Assembly (NCBI GenBank): GCA_963642145.1
Contig: CAVIFU010000032.1
Span: 1-18,175 of the forward strand
From: Stercoripulliclostridium_A sp963642145
Lineage (GTDB): Bacteria > Bacillota > Clostridia > Christensenellales > DTU072
Length of the DNA stretch: 18,175 nucleotides
Direction of reading: 5' to 3'
The position numbers and the translations under genes are program-made. Numbering within the stretch: position 1 is the first letter of the stretch; every line of letters begins with the position of its first letter. This document shows, piece by piece, positions 1 to 7,070 of this stretch. Under the pieces are notes generated by a model. That model was not told where the DNA came from. It was given only the letters and a program-made list of their open reading frames with translations, and made no database searches.

Positions 1-54
1 ATATCACCGCGCCCATCGGGCGTGTATATCACCGTCGCCGTAGGCGATGTATAT
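1..54 (+). repeat. Covarying hairpin array, left-edge copy (two hairpins, probably cut by the window edge)
   Basis: Two hairpin units stand in tandem. ATATCACCG (1-9) is followed by arms CGCCC/GGGCG around loop ATC (10-22), the linker TGTATATCACCG (23-34), arms TCGCC/GGCGA around loop GTA (35-47), and TGTATAT (48-54). The linker is constant, while the arm sequences differ between units and stay perfectly complementary within each. It is the same family as 149-176, 1789-1821 and, in the opposite orientation, 17801-17984. The array may continue to the left of the window. Confidence 0.85.
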
Positions 55-148
55 AATTCTCAGGGGTGGGGACCGCTTGAACAAAAGTAAATCGACTACG
101 TAAAGCCTTACAGAGCCGAAAAAAGTATATATTAGGTTTTAATCAAAG

Positions 149-176
149 AATCCTTTACCGTCGCGTTAGCGATGTA
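149..176 (+). repeat. Solitary hairpin unit of the same repeat family
   Basis: The leader AATCCTTTACCG (149-160) is followed by arms TCGC/GCGA around loop GTTA (161-172) and then TGTAT. The same 12-base leader, in reverse complement, closes the big array at 17972-17983, so it marks one end of the element. Bases 177-231, just downstream, contain a degenerate TTACCGCGC stretch and no recognisable gene. Confidence 0.75.
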
Positions 177-231
177 TCTTAATTACCGCGCAACGCACAA
201 CACTTAACCTATACATATAGTGTCGTATCGC

Positions 232-260
232 TTGTCTAACACACCGATATTTGCTATACT
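232..260 (+). promoter_or_regulatory. Candidate promoter of the serine dehydratase gene
   Basis: TTGTCT (232-237) and TATACT (255-260) are 17 bases apart, and the -10 box is preceded by TGC, an extended -10 feature. The predicted start near 267 leaves a leader of only about 10 bases, with the AAGAGG ribosome site (266-271) at its very 5' end. That is unusually short, so a promoter further upstream is possible. Confidence 0.4.
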
Positions 261-276
261 TTCACAAGAGGTTAAT

Positions 277-1491
277 ATGAAATCGCTTACCAATTTATAT
301 AGAATAGGTGCCGGTCCTTCCAGTTCGCACACCATGGGACCGGAAAAGATTTGCACGCGCTTCCTTGCCGAAAACGAGGGTGCGAATAGTTTTTCGGTTA
401 CGCTATACGGTTCTTTGGCGTCCACCGGCAAAGGTCACGGCACGGATAGAATATGCAAGCAAGTCCTTGGCGCGGATAGGACGGAAATTATATTCGATAC
501 CGTTACGCAAGATATACCGTTCCCTAACACGATGGATGTGTGCGCCCATTACTCGGATCATGACGTTACGCGCAGAGCGTTCAGTTTGGGCGGTGGCGCA
601 ATATCCTTCGATACGGTCAACGAGGACGACGAACCGGACGTATATAAGCTAAACACTTTCTACGAAATCGCTGAATATTGTATCGAAAACGACAAACGTA
701 TCTACGATTACGTTCGGGAAGTGGAAGGCGACGGCGTTTTTGAGTATCTCAAAACGGTATGGAAGCAAATGAAAAGATCTATCGAGGAAGGACTCAAAGC
801 GGAAGGTATCCTTCCCGGCGGACTCGGAGTAGAACGTAAGGCAAAATTCCTCTACAAAGCTCACTACATAGGCGAAACGGACGAAATCAAGACCGATCGC
901 ATAATATCGGCGTACGCCTTTGCCGTAAGCGAACAGAACGCCTCCGGCGGAACCATCGTCACGGCGCCGACATGCGGATCCTGCGGAGTAATGCCGGCGG
1001 TCCTTCGCGCCATGAAGGAAAAACACCGCTTCACCGATACTCAAATAGTCAACGCGCTTGCTACCGGAGGAATCATCGGCAACGTCATCAAGCAAAACGC
1101 CAGCATAAGCGGAGCGGAATGCGGTTGTCAGGCGGAAATCGGCTCGGCTTGCGCCATGACTGCGGCGGCTCTTGCGGAATTGTATGAGCTCAACATCGAG
1201 CAAATCGAATACGCGGCGGAAGTCGCAATCGAACACCACCTCGGGCTAACCTGCGATCCCGTCAACGGGCTTGTTCAAATCCCCTGCATCGAGCGCAACG
1301 CCGTTTGCGCAATGCGCGCCATCAATGCCGTGTCGCTATCCAACTTCCTGACTTCGACGCGTAAAGTTTCGCTCGATACCATCATCGAAACAATGTACCA
1401 AACCGGTAAAGACCTGCGTTGCGGATATCGCGAAACAAGCAACAACGGACTTGCCAAATTCTACAAAAACAACGACCCCTCTCGCACGTAA
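277..1491 (+). CDS. sdaA: L-serine dehydratase, single-chain, Fe-S dependent (SdaA type)
   Basis: Deaminates L-serine to pyruvate and ammonia in the cytoplasm, using a [4Fe-4S] cluster rather than pyridoxal phosphate. The 404-residue product starts with the family signature GPSSSHT at residues 13-19, followed by GSLASTGKGHGTD in the beta domain. The alpha domain has TAPTCGSCG and the cluster cysteines at about C284 (GCQ), C326 (TCDP) and C337 (PCIERNA); their 42- and 11-residue spacings match the known three-cysteine ligand set of the family. It is about 50 residues shorter than E. coli SdaA (about 454), mainly in the beta domain and linker. I chose ATG 277 because AAGAGG lies six bases upstream and the family N-terminus begins here; the frame is open from 220. 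It stands alone, followed by a tRNA gene. Confidence 0.95.
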   Translation: MKSLTNLYRIGAGPSSSHTMGPEKICTRFLAENEGANSFSVTLYGSLASTGKGHGTDRICKQVLGADRTEIIFDTVTQDIPFPNTMDVCAHYSDHDVTRRAFSLGGGAISFDTVNEDDEPDVYKLNTFYEIAEYCIENDKRIYDYVREVEGDGVFEYLKTVWKQMKRSIEEGLKAEGILPGGLGVERKAKFLYKAHYIGETDEIKTDRIISAYAFAVSEQNASGGTIVTAPTCGSCGVMPAVLRAMKEKHRFTDTQIVNALATGGIIGNVIKQNASISGAECGCQAEIGSACAMTAAALAELYELNIEQIEYAAEVAIEHHLGLTCDPVNGLVQIPCIERNAVCAMRAINAVSLSNFLTSTRKVSLDTIIETMYQTGKDLRCGYRETSNNGLAKFYKNNDPSRT

Positions 1492-1534
1492 ACGTCCGAT
1501 AGCCGTATCGGAAGGAAAGTATTTATAAAAATGC

Positions 1535-1563
1535 TTGCAAAACGGTCGAGCTGCGTATATAAT
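1535..1563 (+). promoter_or_regulatory. Promoter of tRNA-Gly
   Basis: TTGCAA (1535-1540) and TATAAT (1558-1563) are separated by 17 bases. The predicted start near 1570 lies about three bases before the mature tRNA 5' end, as expected for a separately transcribed tRNA gene. Confidence 0.75.
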
Positions 1564-1572
1564 GTAGTTATT

Positions 1573-1647
1573 GCGAAAGTAGTTCAACGGTAGAATCCTG
1601 CCTTCCCAAGGCAGTTGTTGCGGGTTCGAATCCCGTCTTTCGCTCCA
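1573..1647 (+). tRNA. tRNA-Gly, anticodon CCC
   Basis: A complete cloverleaf is visible. The acceptor arms GCGAAAG (1573-1579) and CTTTCGC (1637-1643) pair perfectly, the anticodon stem CTGCC/GGCAG closes the loop TTCCCAA giving anticodon CCC, and the T-arm contains GGTTCGAATCC. Discriminator U (1644) and an encoded CCA end (1645-1647) follow. It decodes GGG glycine codons. It has its own promoter and terminator and is not next to the phage block, so I see no sign that it served as the attachment site. Confidence 0.96.
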
Positions 1648-1656
1648 ATATAACAT

Positions 1657-1684
1657 AGGGCTGATGTCACTCAGCCCTTTTTAT
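1657..1684 (+). terminator. Intrinsic terminator of tRNA-Gly
   Basis: The eight-base stem AGGGCTGA (1657-1664) and TCAGCCCT (1671-1678) encloses loop TGTCAC and is followed by a T-rich run ending at 1684. This is the classic rho-independent form, ten bases after the CCA end. Confidence 0.88.
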
Positions 1685-1788
1685 TTGCAAAACAGTAAGT
1701 CTTCCCCGTTCGCGGCTCCGCATAAATCATTGTGGAAAATTTAAGCCGTGTAGACAATAACTCCACTCTTCGCACTATTCTGTTAAAA

Positions 1789-1821
1789 TATTCTTTACCG
1801 TCGCGCAAGCGATGTATATCA
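1789..1821 (+). repeat. Solitary hairpin unit of the covarying repeat family
   Basis: The leader ATTCTTTACCG (1790-1800) is followed by arms TCGC/GCGA with loop GCAA (1801-1812) and TGTATATCA (1813-1821). It has the same arms and loop as the outermost unit of the 17.8 kb array. It sits six bases beyond the stop codon of the reverse-strand DUF2207 gene, so that gene's transcript would end with this hairpin followed by an A/U-rich stretch. It may have been adopted as a 3'-end structure. Confidence 0.75.
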
Positions 1822-1826
1822 TTATA

Positions 1827-3779
1827 TTACCTGGCTCCGCCGCCGCCTCCGCCGAAGCCGCCGCCTCCGCCACCGAAGCCACCGCCTCCGTGTCCGAATC
1901 CGCCGCCTCCTTTGCCGAGGAAACCTTCCGTCTTTTGCGCCATGCGCATTGCCTTAGCCGTAGCGCCGACATTGTTGAAGCAATTGTTTATGCTCCTGCC
2001 GATATCGAACGCGCCTCTGCCGGAAAGCATGTAGTATGTGAAAATGAAGTTATGCGCGGGATAAGCTACGCCGTTCGCGCCGGGCTCGGTAAGCTCGGGA
2101 TATTTGAGTTTGAGGCGCTCCAACACCTTTTCGCTTATGCCCATCATCGTGGCGTATACCATGTATTCTTCCCAAAGTATCAATGCCGGAAGCTCGTGCT
2201 CTTTGAGATTGGTAAAGTCAAGCATGAAGCGTTTGAGCCCTTGGTAAGATTCGTAGACGGCTTCGCCTTTTGCATTCAGTTTGTTGACTTTGGGTGCAAA
2301 GATCGCCACCAACGCGCCGAACACTACAAAGCCTATGCCCATGTAGTTGAGGTATGTGCCGAGCATGAACAAGCCTATACCGACTATACACGAGATGGCG
2401 CCGAGAGCCGTAAGCAGTACCGGCGAACCCGATTTGGCATAACCGCCCTTTTTGAGCTTAGCCGCGGAATGGTTGAGGAAGGCGTTGAGCGTATCGTTGA
2501 TGTAGCCGTAATTACTCCTTGCGTATGAGGTAAGCTCTTTGAGCGTGAACGGACGTCCGTATTTGTCCTCTACCCTCACGATGAGTTTGCGCATGATTTT
2601 TTCCGGCTCCGTCAAATTGTTCAGCTCGGACTCTGTGGGGTTATTTGACGCGGACAGCGTACAGTCATTGCCGTCGGTGCTCGGAGCAATGTCGATGATG
2701 CCTTTGCGCGCAAGATCGAGTAGCGTCGCGCTCATGAGCTTGTTGCGGTTTTTGGAACTCTTGCCGCCGCCCGAATAGTAGTAATAGAAATGCCCGGCTT
2801 CCGCTACGATAAAGCCTTCCGGAATCTCTCTGACGTATTCAGGGTACTCGCCTTTGCTCTTTTTGTAGAGTTTTGGGAAGAATATGGCAAAAAGTATACC
2901 GAGTACGCCCATCACGCAGGATACGACTATCGACACGATGCCTAATTTCCTTCTCTTTTCTATCTCGGAAACGTAGGCGATGTAATCTGCCTTTTCTTGC
3001 TCGATTATGCTTTCCTTGGCGTTTTTGCCGCTAACCTTCTTTACATCGGAATAGAGCGTTGCCGGGGACAGTACGCGGATCTCGAAATAAGCAGATTGGG
3101 ACGCAAGCTCTTTGGCGTTGAATTCGATATGAGTGGCTCTATTTACAGTATTCGACTCTTCGACTTCCGTGTGTAACCAAAAGCTTGTTTCGTCCGTCAC
3201 CGCAGCGTTGCCCGGGAGATAGACGTCAACGTCGATCTCACCGATATACAGGCTGAAATCGGTATCTATTATCCTCCAATACAGCTCGCCGCAATCGTTG
3301 TAGAGTCTGCCCATGTTTTTGAGGGTGTAGTTGAAGGTTACCGTCTTATTGCCGTACGTCATAGACTCGAAGTAGCAGCCTAACTCCGCAGTGCTACTCG
3401 ACGATCCGTAGTAGACGTAATAGGCGTTTACGGCGCCGGCATTGGCGTCCGAACCGCTTGCCGGATTATCGGGACGCGTAAGTCGCGTATACGATACGCC
3501 GTCACCGTCCGTGACGCTGACATCGGCAATCTCTACCTTTGTGTTGAATTCTGAATCTTTCAACGCGATATTGCGGTATAAGTTGCGCGTTTTGTCCCCT
3601 TTTATGACGGCGTTCCACGTTTCGGATACGATCAGATCGCCGTTCTCGTTGAGGCGCGCAACAATGCTTACCTTGTCAAGGTATACGTTGCCCTTGTAGG
3701 AACAGGACGTTAAACAAATAAGCGCGCTAAGCGTAAAGAATACGATTAGCAACGTCATAACTATTTTTTTTGTCTTCAT
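1827..3779 (-). CDS. DUF2207-family membrane lipoprotein with Gly-rich C-terminus
   Basis: The 650-residue product matches the DUF2207 (YciQ-like) family, whose function is unknown. An N-terminal hydrophobic signal (about residues 5-22) ends in a lipobox, LTSC, with C26 as the likely lipidated cysteine. An extracytoplasmic beta-rich domain follows (about 30-275). There is one membrane segment at about 280-303 and a closely spaced pair at about 453-475 and 478-497. The tail, residues 623-650, is almost only Gly, Phe and His. I chose ATG 3779 over 3803 because the lysine-rich signal starts there and a weak AGG lies upstream. It follows lemA, a frequent pairing in Firmicutes, and probably shares its transcript. 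The family call is firm; the role is unknown. Confidence 0.85.
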   Translation of the reverse strand: MKTKKIVMTLLIVFFTLSALICLTSCSYKGNVYLDKVSIVARLNENGDLIVSETWNAVIKGDKTRNLYRNIALKDSEFNTKVEIADVSVTDGDGVSYTRLTRPDNPASGSDANAGAVNAYYVYYGSSSSTAELGCYFESMTYGNKTVTFNYTLKNMGRLYNDCGELYWRIIDTDFSLYIGEIDVDVYLPGNAAVTDETSFWLHTEVEESNTVNRATHIEFNAKELASQSAYFEIRVLSPATLYSDVKKVSGKNAKESIIEQEKADYIAYVSEIEKRRKLGIVSIVVSCVMGVLGILFAIFFPKLYKKSKGEYPEYVREIPEGFIVAEAGHFYYYYSGGGKSSKNRNKLMSATLLDLARKGIIDIAPSTDGNDCTLSASNNPTESELNNLTEPEKIMRKLIVRVEDKYGRPFTLKELTSYARSNYGYINDTLNAFLNHSAAKLKKGGYAKSGSPVLLTALGAISCIVGIGLFMLGTYLNYMGIGFVVFGALVAIFAPKVNKLNAKGEAVYESYQGLKRFMLDFTNLKEHELPALILWEEYMVYATMMGISEKVLERLKLKYPELTEPGANGVAYPAHNFIFTYYMLSGRGAFDIGRSINNCFNNVGATAKAMRMAQKTEGFLGKGGGGFGHGGGGFGGGGGGFGGGGGGAR

Positions 3780-3803
3780 ACGGGTACCTATATCGTCGCA
3801 CAA

Positions 3804-3831
3804 CGAATACGCCGCGTATACGGCGTATTCG
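3804..3831 (-). other. Perfect 11-bp hairpin between lemA and the DUF2207 gene
   Basis: CGAATACGCCG (3804-3814) and CGGCGTATTCG (3821-3831) are perfect complements around a six-base loop. No T-run follows on the reverse strand, so it is not a standard terminator. It lies 22 bases after the lemA stop codon and could act as a partial terminator or an RNA-stabilising processing hairpin that sets the lemA to DUF2207 ratio. Confidence 0.6.
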
Positions 3832-3853
3832 AGATTTTAACCGTTATGCCCTA

Positions 3854-4372
3854 TCAGAACTTGACTTGCGGCGCGGTGTGAACAGCCTCTTCCGCTTGGA
3901 AGTATACCGCGTCTTCAAACTTGAAGATCTTGGCTATAATGTTCGCGGGGAAAGACTTCTTCTTGCGATTGTACAAAAGTACGGTATCGTTGTAGCTTTG
4001 ACGAGTAAACGCAATCTTGTTCTCGATTTCTTTGAGTTCGGATTGCAGACTCATAAAGTTGGCGTTGGCTTTGAGTTCCGGGTACCTCTCCGCTACGATA
4101 AGCAAGCGAGAAAGCGCGGAAGAAAGCTCTTTGTTGGCGTCGATGGACTCTGCCGTCGTCTTGGCTCCGCCTACGGAAGCGCGCGCGGTAACTACCTTGT
4201 CCAAAGTGTCTTGCTCATGCTTGGCGTAACCTTTGACCGTCTCCACGAGGTTCGGGATGAGGTCGTAACGCTTTTTGAGTTGAACGTCGATTTGCGACCA
4301 CGCGTTGGTGGTATTCTCGCGAAGTTTAACGAGTTTGTTGTAAGTTGCGATTGAGTAAATAATAATGCACAT
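3854..4372 (-). CDS. lemA: LemA family protein with shortened N-terminal anchor
   Basis: The 172-residue product has the LemA core: a hydrophobic start, then the hallmark YNKLVKLREN...WSQIDVQLKKRYDLIPNLVETVKGYAKHE region, then a helical bundle ending in FPANIIAKIFKF. LemA proteins are small membrane-anchored helical proteins of unclear function, often paired with DUF2207 or TPM-domain proteins. The start is set by GGAG eight bases upstream, and an in-frame stop lies just before it, so the protein really begins MCIIIYSIAT. This leaves only about nine hydrophobic residues where typical members have about 20, so the anchor may be absent or marginal. It lies 27 bases after the M28-like gene and upstream of DUF2207. 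Confidence 0.9.
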   Translation of the reverse strand: MCIIIYSIATYNKLVKLRENTTNAWSQIDVQLKKRYDLIPNLVETVKGYAKHEQDTLDKVVTARASVGGAKTTAESIDANKELSSALSRLLIVAERYPELKANANFMSLQSELKEIENKIAFTRQSYNDTVLLYNRKKKSFPANIIAKIFKFEDAVYFQAEEAVHTAPQVKF

Positions 4373-4399
4373 TATCGGTTCTCCTTTTTGTACTTATAT

Positions 4400-5812
4400 T
4401 TATTTGAGTTTACCCGATCCTATCGAGTAGGATTGGGCTTTGCCTATTTCTTTTGCCGACACTTCGTCTATGAGCTCCACACACCTGATAAACGTGCCGA
4501 TCTGCTCCGACATCAGTTCCGCGTCGAATTTGTCCATGTGGTCGTTTGCGCTTGCCGAACACAAATAGTCCGGCGCCGTAACAAGCGCAATCTCCGGTAT
4601 GCCTTTATTGAATAAGGGCTGACCCTCGCCGAAATGCATGAAGTTGTGACCGCGCAAAGTTATCGTGCGCACCTTGCTGCGATCTTTGATTGCCTCGTAA
4701 TATATTTTATCCGTCACGGCGTTCCCGGTATACACTATCTCCGTATCGACGTCGTTGGTTTGGCGGTATACGCCGTCAACGTCCTTCCATTCCTTGCAAC
4801 CGAGGTGCTCCACTCCGAGTCCCGCAACTACCTTGTATTCGGCGTTCGCGCCCTTCCACACGCCCTTGTTGTCCGCAAGCCAACGCGATGTGGCTTGATC
4901 AAAGCCCGTGCGGAAATCCGGCAGACGGAAGTGCCCCGTCGCAAATACGAATATCAAATTGCGCTTTACCGGGTGCTCCGAAAAATGCTTGATCATGTGC
5001 AACAAGCCTATGGCGCCGTTCTCTTCGGTAAAATTCAGTCCGTCCGTATGCGTATTGACGATGACCGCCTCTTTCGTATCGCCGCTACCCTTGACTACCG
5101 TGTAGAAAGACTCCGTTTCCGCGTCCTCATAGCTACCGGTCAAACGCAACGTGCAGGTTTTGCCTTGCTTGGCGTAAGACAAAATCTTGGCGCCCTCGAT
5201 GGCGTTAACCCATAAAACAGGAACGCCTAAATATTCCAAAATAAAGTTGAGCGCCTGACCCTCTACCATCTCGTCGGACATATCCTGCCATATGCAGATA
5301 AGTCCTTTCATCCCGGACGGCTTCAATCCCCAAAACGTCAAAAGCGTTTTGACAAAAGACGTGCTGACCGGACCGCGATAACTTTTTTCTATCTCCAAGC
5401 CCTCGGGATATGAATTGCGCTTATCGAAAGCTATTTTGCTACTGATTTTGGATAGATTCTTGATTTCAAGCACGCCGATATTGCCGCGCGCCTTCAAAAA
5501 CGACGCGGGATTATTCGACACTTTGACAAGCTTGCCGCAAACGCCATCTTCTTCGGTAAGTCCGCTGTACGGGAAGGGCGACGAAACGCGAATAGACTCG
5601 CCTTCTACCGTCAAAGAATAGTCTCGGGCTTCCCACTTTTTGAATTTGTACGGCGTACTCACCACGTCAAGTCCGAGTGCCGTTATCTGCGCCTTGCACC
5701 ACGCTATGAATTTATTTTGCCCTTCGGTACCCGTCAAACGAGAACCGAAAGAATTCATGGTTGCTACCTCACCGTACAGCTCCTCCGCTCGGGGAAGTTT
5801 GTAATCCGACAT
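4400..5812 (-). CDS. M28-like peptidase family protein with altered metal-site motifs
   Basis: The 470-residue cytoplasmic protein (no signal peptide) has the layout of M28 aminopeptidase-like proteins: an N-terminal helical segment with SRLTGTEGQNKF, an inserted PA-like region (about 80-225), then the peptidase-like core. The core has NTHTDG (253-258), where M28 enzymes have their first zinc His and an Asp, then EENGA (263-267), ATGHFRLPD (291-299), GVEHLG (333-338), GIPEI (404-408) and DHMD (424-427). The usual GADDNxSG and Glu-Glu motifs are not recognisable, and the last metal His motif (S-D-H before the GIP motif) reads GEGQPLF here. It may be a divergent hydrolase or inactive. GGAGG five bases upstream supports the start. 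It leads the reverse cluster with lemA and the DUF2207 gene. Confidence 0.75.
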   Translation of the reverse strand: MSDYKLPRAEELYGEVATMNSFGSRLTGTEGQNKFIAWCKAQITALGLDVVSTPYKFKKWEARDYSLTVEGESIRVSSPFPYSGLTEEDGVCGKLVKVSNNPASFLKARGNIGVLEIKNLSKISSKIAFDKRNSYPEGLEIEKSYRGPVSTSFVKTLLTFWGLKPSGMKGLICIWQDMSDEMVEGQALNFILEYLGVPVLWVNAIEGAKILSYAKQGKTCTLRLTGSYEDAETESFYTVVKGSGDTKEAVIVNTHTDGLNFTEENGAIGLLHMIKHFSEHPVKRNLIFVFATGHFRLPDFRTGFDQATSRWLADNKGVWKGANAEYKVVAGLGVEHLGCKEWKDVDGVYRQTNDVDTEIVYTGNAVTDKIYYEAIKDRSKVRTITLRGHNFMHFGEGQPLFNKGIPEIALVTAPDYLCSASANDHMDKFDAELMSEQIGTFIRCVELIDEVSAKEIGKAQSYSIGSGKLK

Positions 5813-5843
5813 CGATACCTCCGTCTGCGCTTAATTTACTTTG

Positions 5844-5872
5844 AGTATATTATATTCGCGCGCGCTTGTCAA
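5844..5872 (-). promoter_or_regulatory. Promoter of the M28-lemA-DUF2207 cluster
   Basis: Read on the reverse strand, a perfect TTGACA (5867-5872) and TATACT (5844-5849) are 17 bases apart. The predicted start lies about 25 bases before the ATG and a GGAGGT site. It has the same TTGACA-17-TATACT layout as the phage-operon promoter at 17729-17757. Confidence 0.8.
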
Positions 5873-6045
5873 TTGTATTATGCCTCGTTATGCCCGTAAG
5901 CCGCTACATAATCGCTTTTAATATATATTTTTCGGTATTGGCATGTGCTTTGCAAACGGTTATGCCATTGGGGCTTAGTATGGGGCTTACGTGTATCGAA
6001 TATTCAAAAAGACGGGTTCGGTTATCGGAAAGTTTACCGAAAAAT

Positions 6046-6075
6046 TTGTTTGTTGCGCGCATTCGCTTGTATTAT
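6046..6075 (+). promoter_or_regulatory. Candidate promoter of the pyridoxamine kinase gene
   Basis: TTGTTT (6046-6051) and TATTAT (6070-6075) are separated by 18 bases, placing the predicted start about 20 bases before ATG 6102. The rest of the 5813-6101 gap holds only the divergent M28 promoter, a direct repeat of TGGGGCTTA near 5970-5990 and no recognisable riboswitch. Confidence 0.4.
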
Positions 6076-6101
6076 TGCGCGACATGTGGTATAACCGAGC
6101 T

Positions 6102-6950
6102 ATGAGATACAACAGACTTCTTACAATTCAGGATATTTCTTGTTTGGGACAATGCTCCCTGACTGTCGCACTGCCGATACTCTCCGCATCCGGCAACGAA
6201 ACGTGCATTCTGCCTTCGGCTGTGCTGAGTACGCACACCGCCGGATTTACCGGGTTCACCGTGAGAGATCTCGCCGACGATATGCCGGCGATACGCCGTC
6301 ATTGGATTAAAGAAAACATCAAATTCGACTGCGTTTATACCGGTTACCTCGGCAGTAAAGAACAGATCGACTACGTTTTGGATATAATCCGCGACCTGTC
6401 CGCAGATAACTCTTTGACGGTAATCGACCCCGCTATGGGCGATAACGGCAAACTTTACCCGGCGTTTGACGCGGAGTATGCTCGCGAAATGCGTAGACTC
6501 GTGGGCGTTGCGGACGTAACTCTTCCGAACATCACCGAGGCTTGCTATCTGACCGGGACCGAGTACAAAGACACGTATGACAAAGACTACGTTGTGGCTC
6601 TTTGCGAAAAACTGCTCGCTTTGGGCGCAAAAAAAGTTGTTTTGACCGGAGTCGGCTACGTTAGCGATAAGTTGGGCGTTGTCGTATACGACAAAAACTC
6701 CTATCGCTACTACGAACACGAAAGAATTCAACAAGGATTCCACGGTACCGGGGATGTTTACGCTTCCGCATTCACGGGTGCGCTCGTCAACGAATTCGAT
6801 GCTTACGACGCCGCCGTTATTGCCGCAGATTTCACTGTAAAATGTATTAAAAAGACTCTGCCCGACAAAACGCATACCTACGGCGTTAAGTTCGAGCCGT
6901 TACTCGGAGAATACGCAAAGACAGTCGGTGCGGATAAAATTGACGAGTGA
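6102..6950 (+). CDS. pdxK: Pyridoxamine/pyridoxal kinase (ribokinase superfamily)
   Basis: Phosphorylates pyridoxal, pyridoxamine or pyridoxine with ATP in the vitamin B6 salvage pathway. The 282-residue length is typical for the PdxK/PdxY group of Firmicutes. The N-terminal signature runs TIQDISCLGQCSLTVALPI (8-26), followed by TAVLS-like SAVLSTHTAGFTGF (39-52) in the substrate region, VIDPAMGD (107-114), and the ATP/anion-hole motif HGTGD (214-218) with D218 as the presumed catalytic base. The frame is open from 5991, but similarity to the family begins at ATG 6102, so I chose that start; no good ribosome binding site precedes it (CCGAG at best). It stands alone and ends at a strong terminator shared with the phage operon. 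Confidence 0.92.
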   Translation: MRYNRLLTIQDISCLGQCSLTVALPILSASGNETCILPSAVLSTHTAGFTGFTVRDLADDMPAIRRHWIKENIKFDCVYTGYLGSKEQIDYVLDIIRDLSADNSLTVIDPAMGDNGKLYPAFDAEYAREMRRLVGVADVTLPNITEACYLTGTEYKDTYDKDYVVALCEKLLALGAKKVVLTGVGYVSDKLGVVVYDKNSYRYYEHERIQQGFHGTGDVYASAFTGALVNEFDAYDAAVIAADFTVKCIKKTLPDKTHTYGVKFEPLLGEYAKTVGADKIDE

Positions 6951-6989
6951 CACGTCGTCTTTCGTCATAAAAAATAATTTATAATATGT

Positions 6990-7022
6990 ATGGGGGACAG
7001 CTATTGTCCCCCATGCTTTTCT
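6990..7022. terminator. Hairpin terminator between pdxK and the capsid operon, probably bidirectional
   Basis: ATGGGGGACA (6990-6999) and TGTCCCCCAT (7005-7014) form a perfect ten-base stem with a five-base loop. On the forward strand GCTTTTCTTCT follows. On the reverse strand an A/T-rich tract ending in TTTTTTA follows. It therefore can end both pdxK and the convergent phage operon. Confidence 0.82.
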
Positions 7023-7070
7023 TCTCATAATTTTCTTCGTTCTCCTACATAGACCGTAGCGGTTATAAAT

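Noticed and set aside
56..148. Possible decayed repeat or gene end around GGGGTGGGGACCGCTTGAAC
   Set aside because: It occurs once in the window, without a second arm or an open frame, so no claim can be supported.
649..1239. Long reverse-strand open frame inside the serine dehydratase gene
   Set aside because: It is a shadow of sdaA: no ribosome site, no recognisable protein pattern, and full overlap with a strongly supported gene.
1573..1647. tRNA-Gly as the phage attachment site
   Set aside because: It is 5.4 kb from the capsid operon with host genes between, and no partial tRNA copy is seen at the operon ends.
1812..2528. Forward open frame opposite the DUF2207 gene, starting with Ala/Ser/Glu repeats
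   Set aside because: It is the antisense of the Gly-rich tail tract, and the rest has no protein-like features or start signal.
5930..6000. Riboswitch upstream of pdxK (TGGCAT/ATGCCA arms and duplicated TGGGGCTTA)
   Set aside because: The pairing is short, the duplicated segment lies upstream of the likely promoter, and no known riboswitch core is recognisable.
6951..7070. Truncated endolysin or integrase after the holin
   Set aside because: Only a terminator and about 50 A/T-rich bases are present; no motif of either family can be read in any frame.
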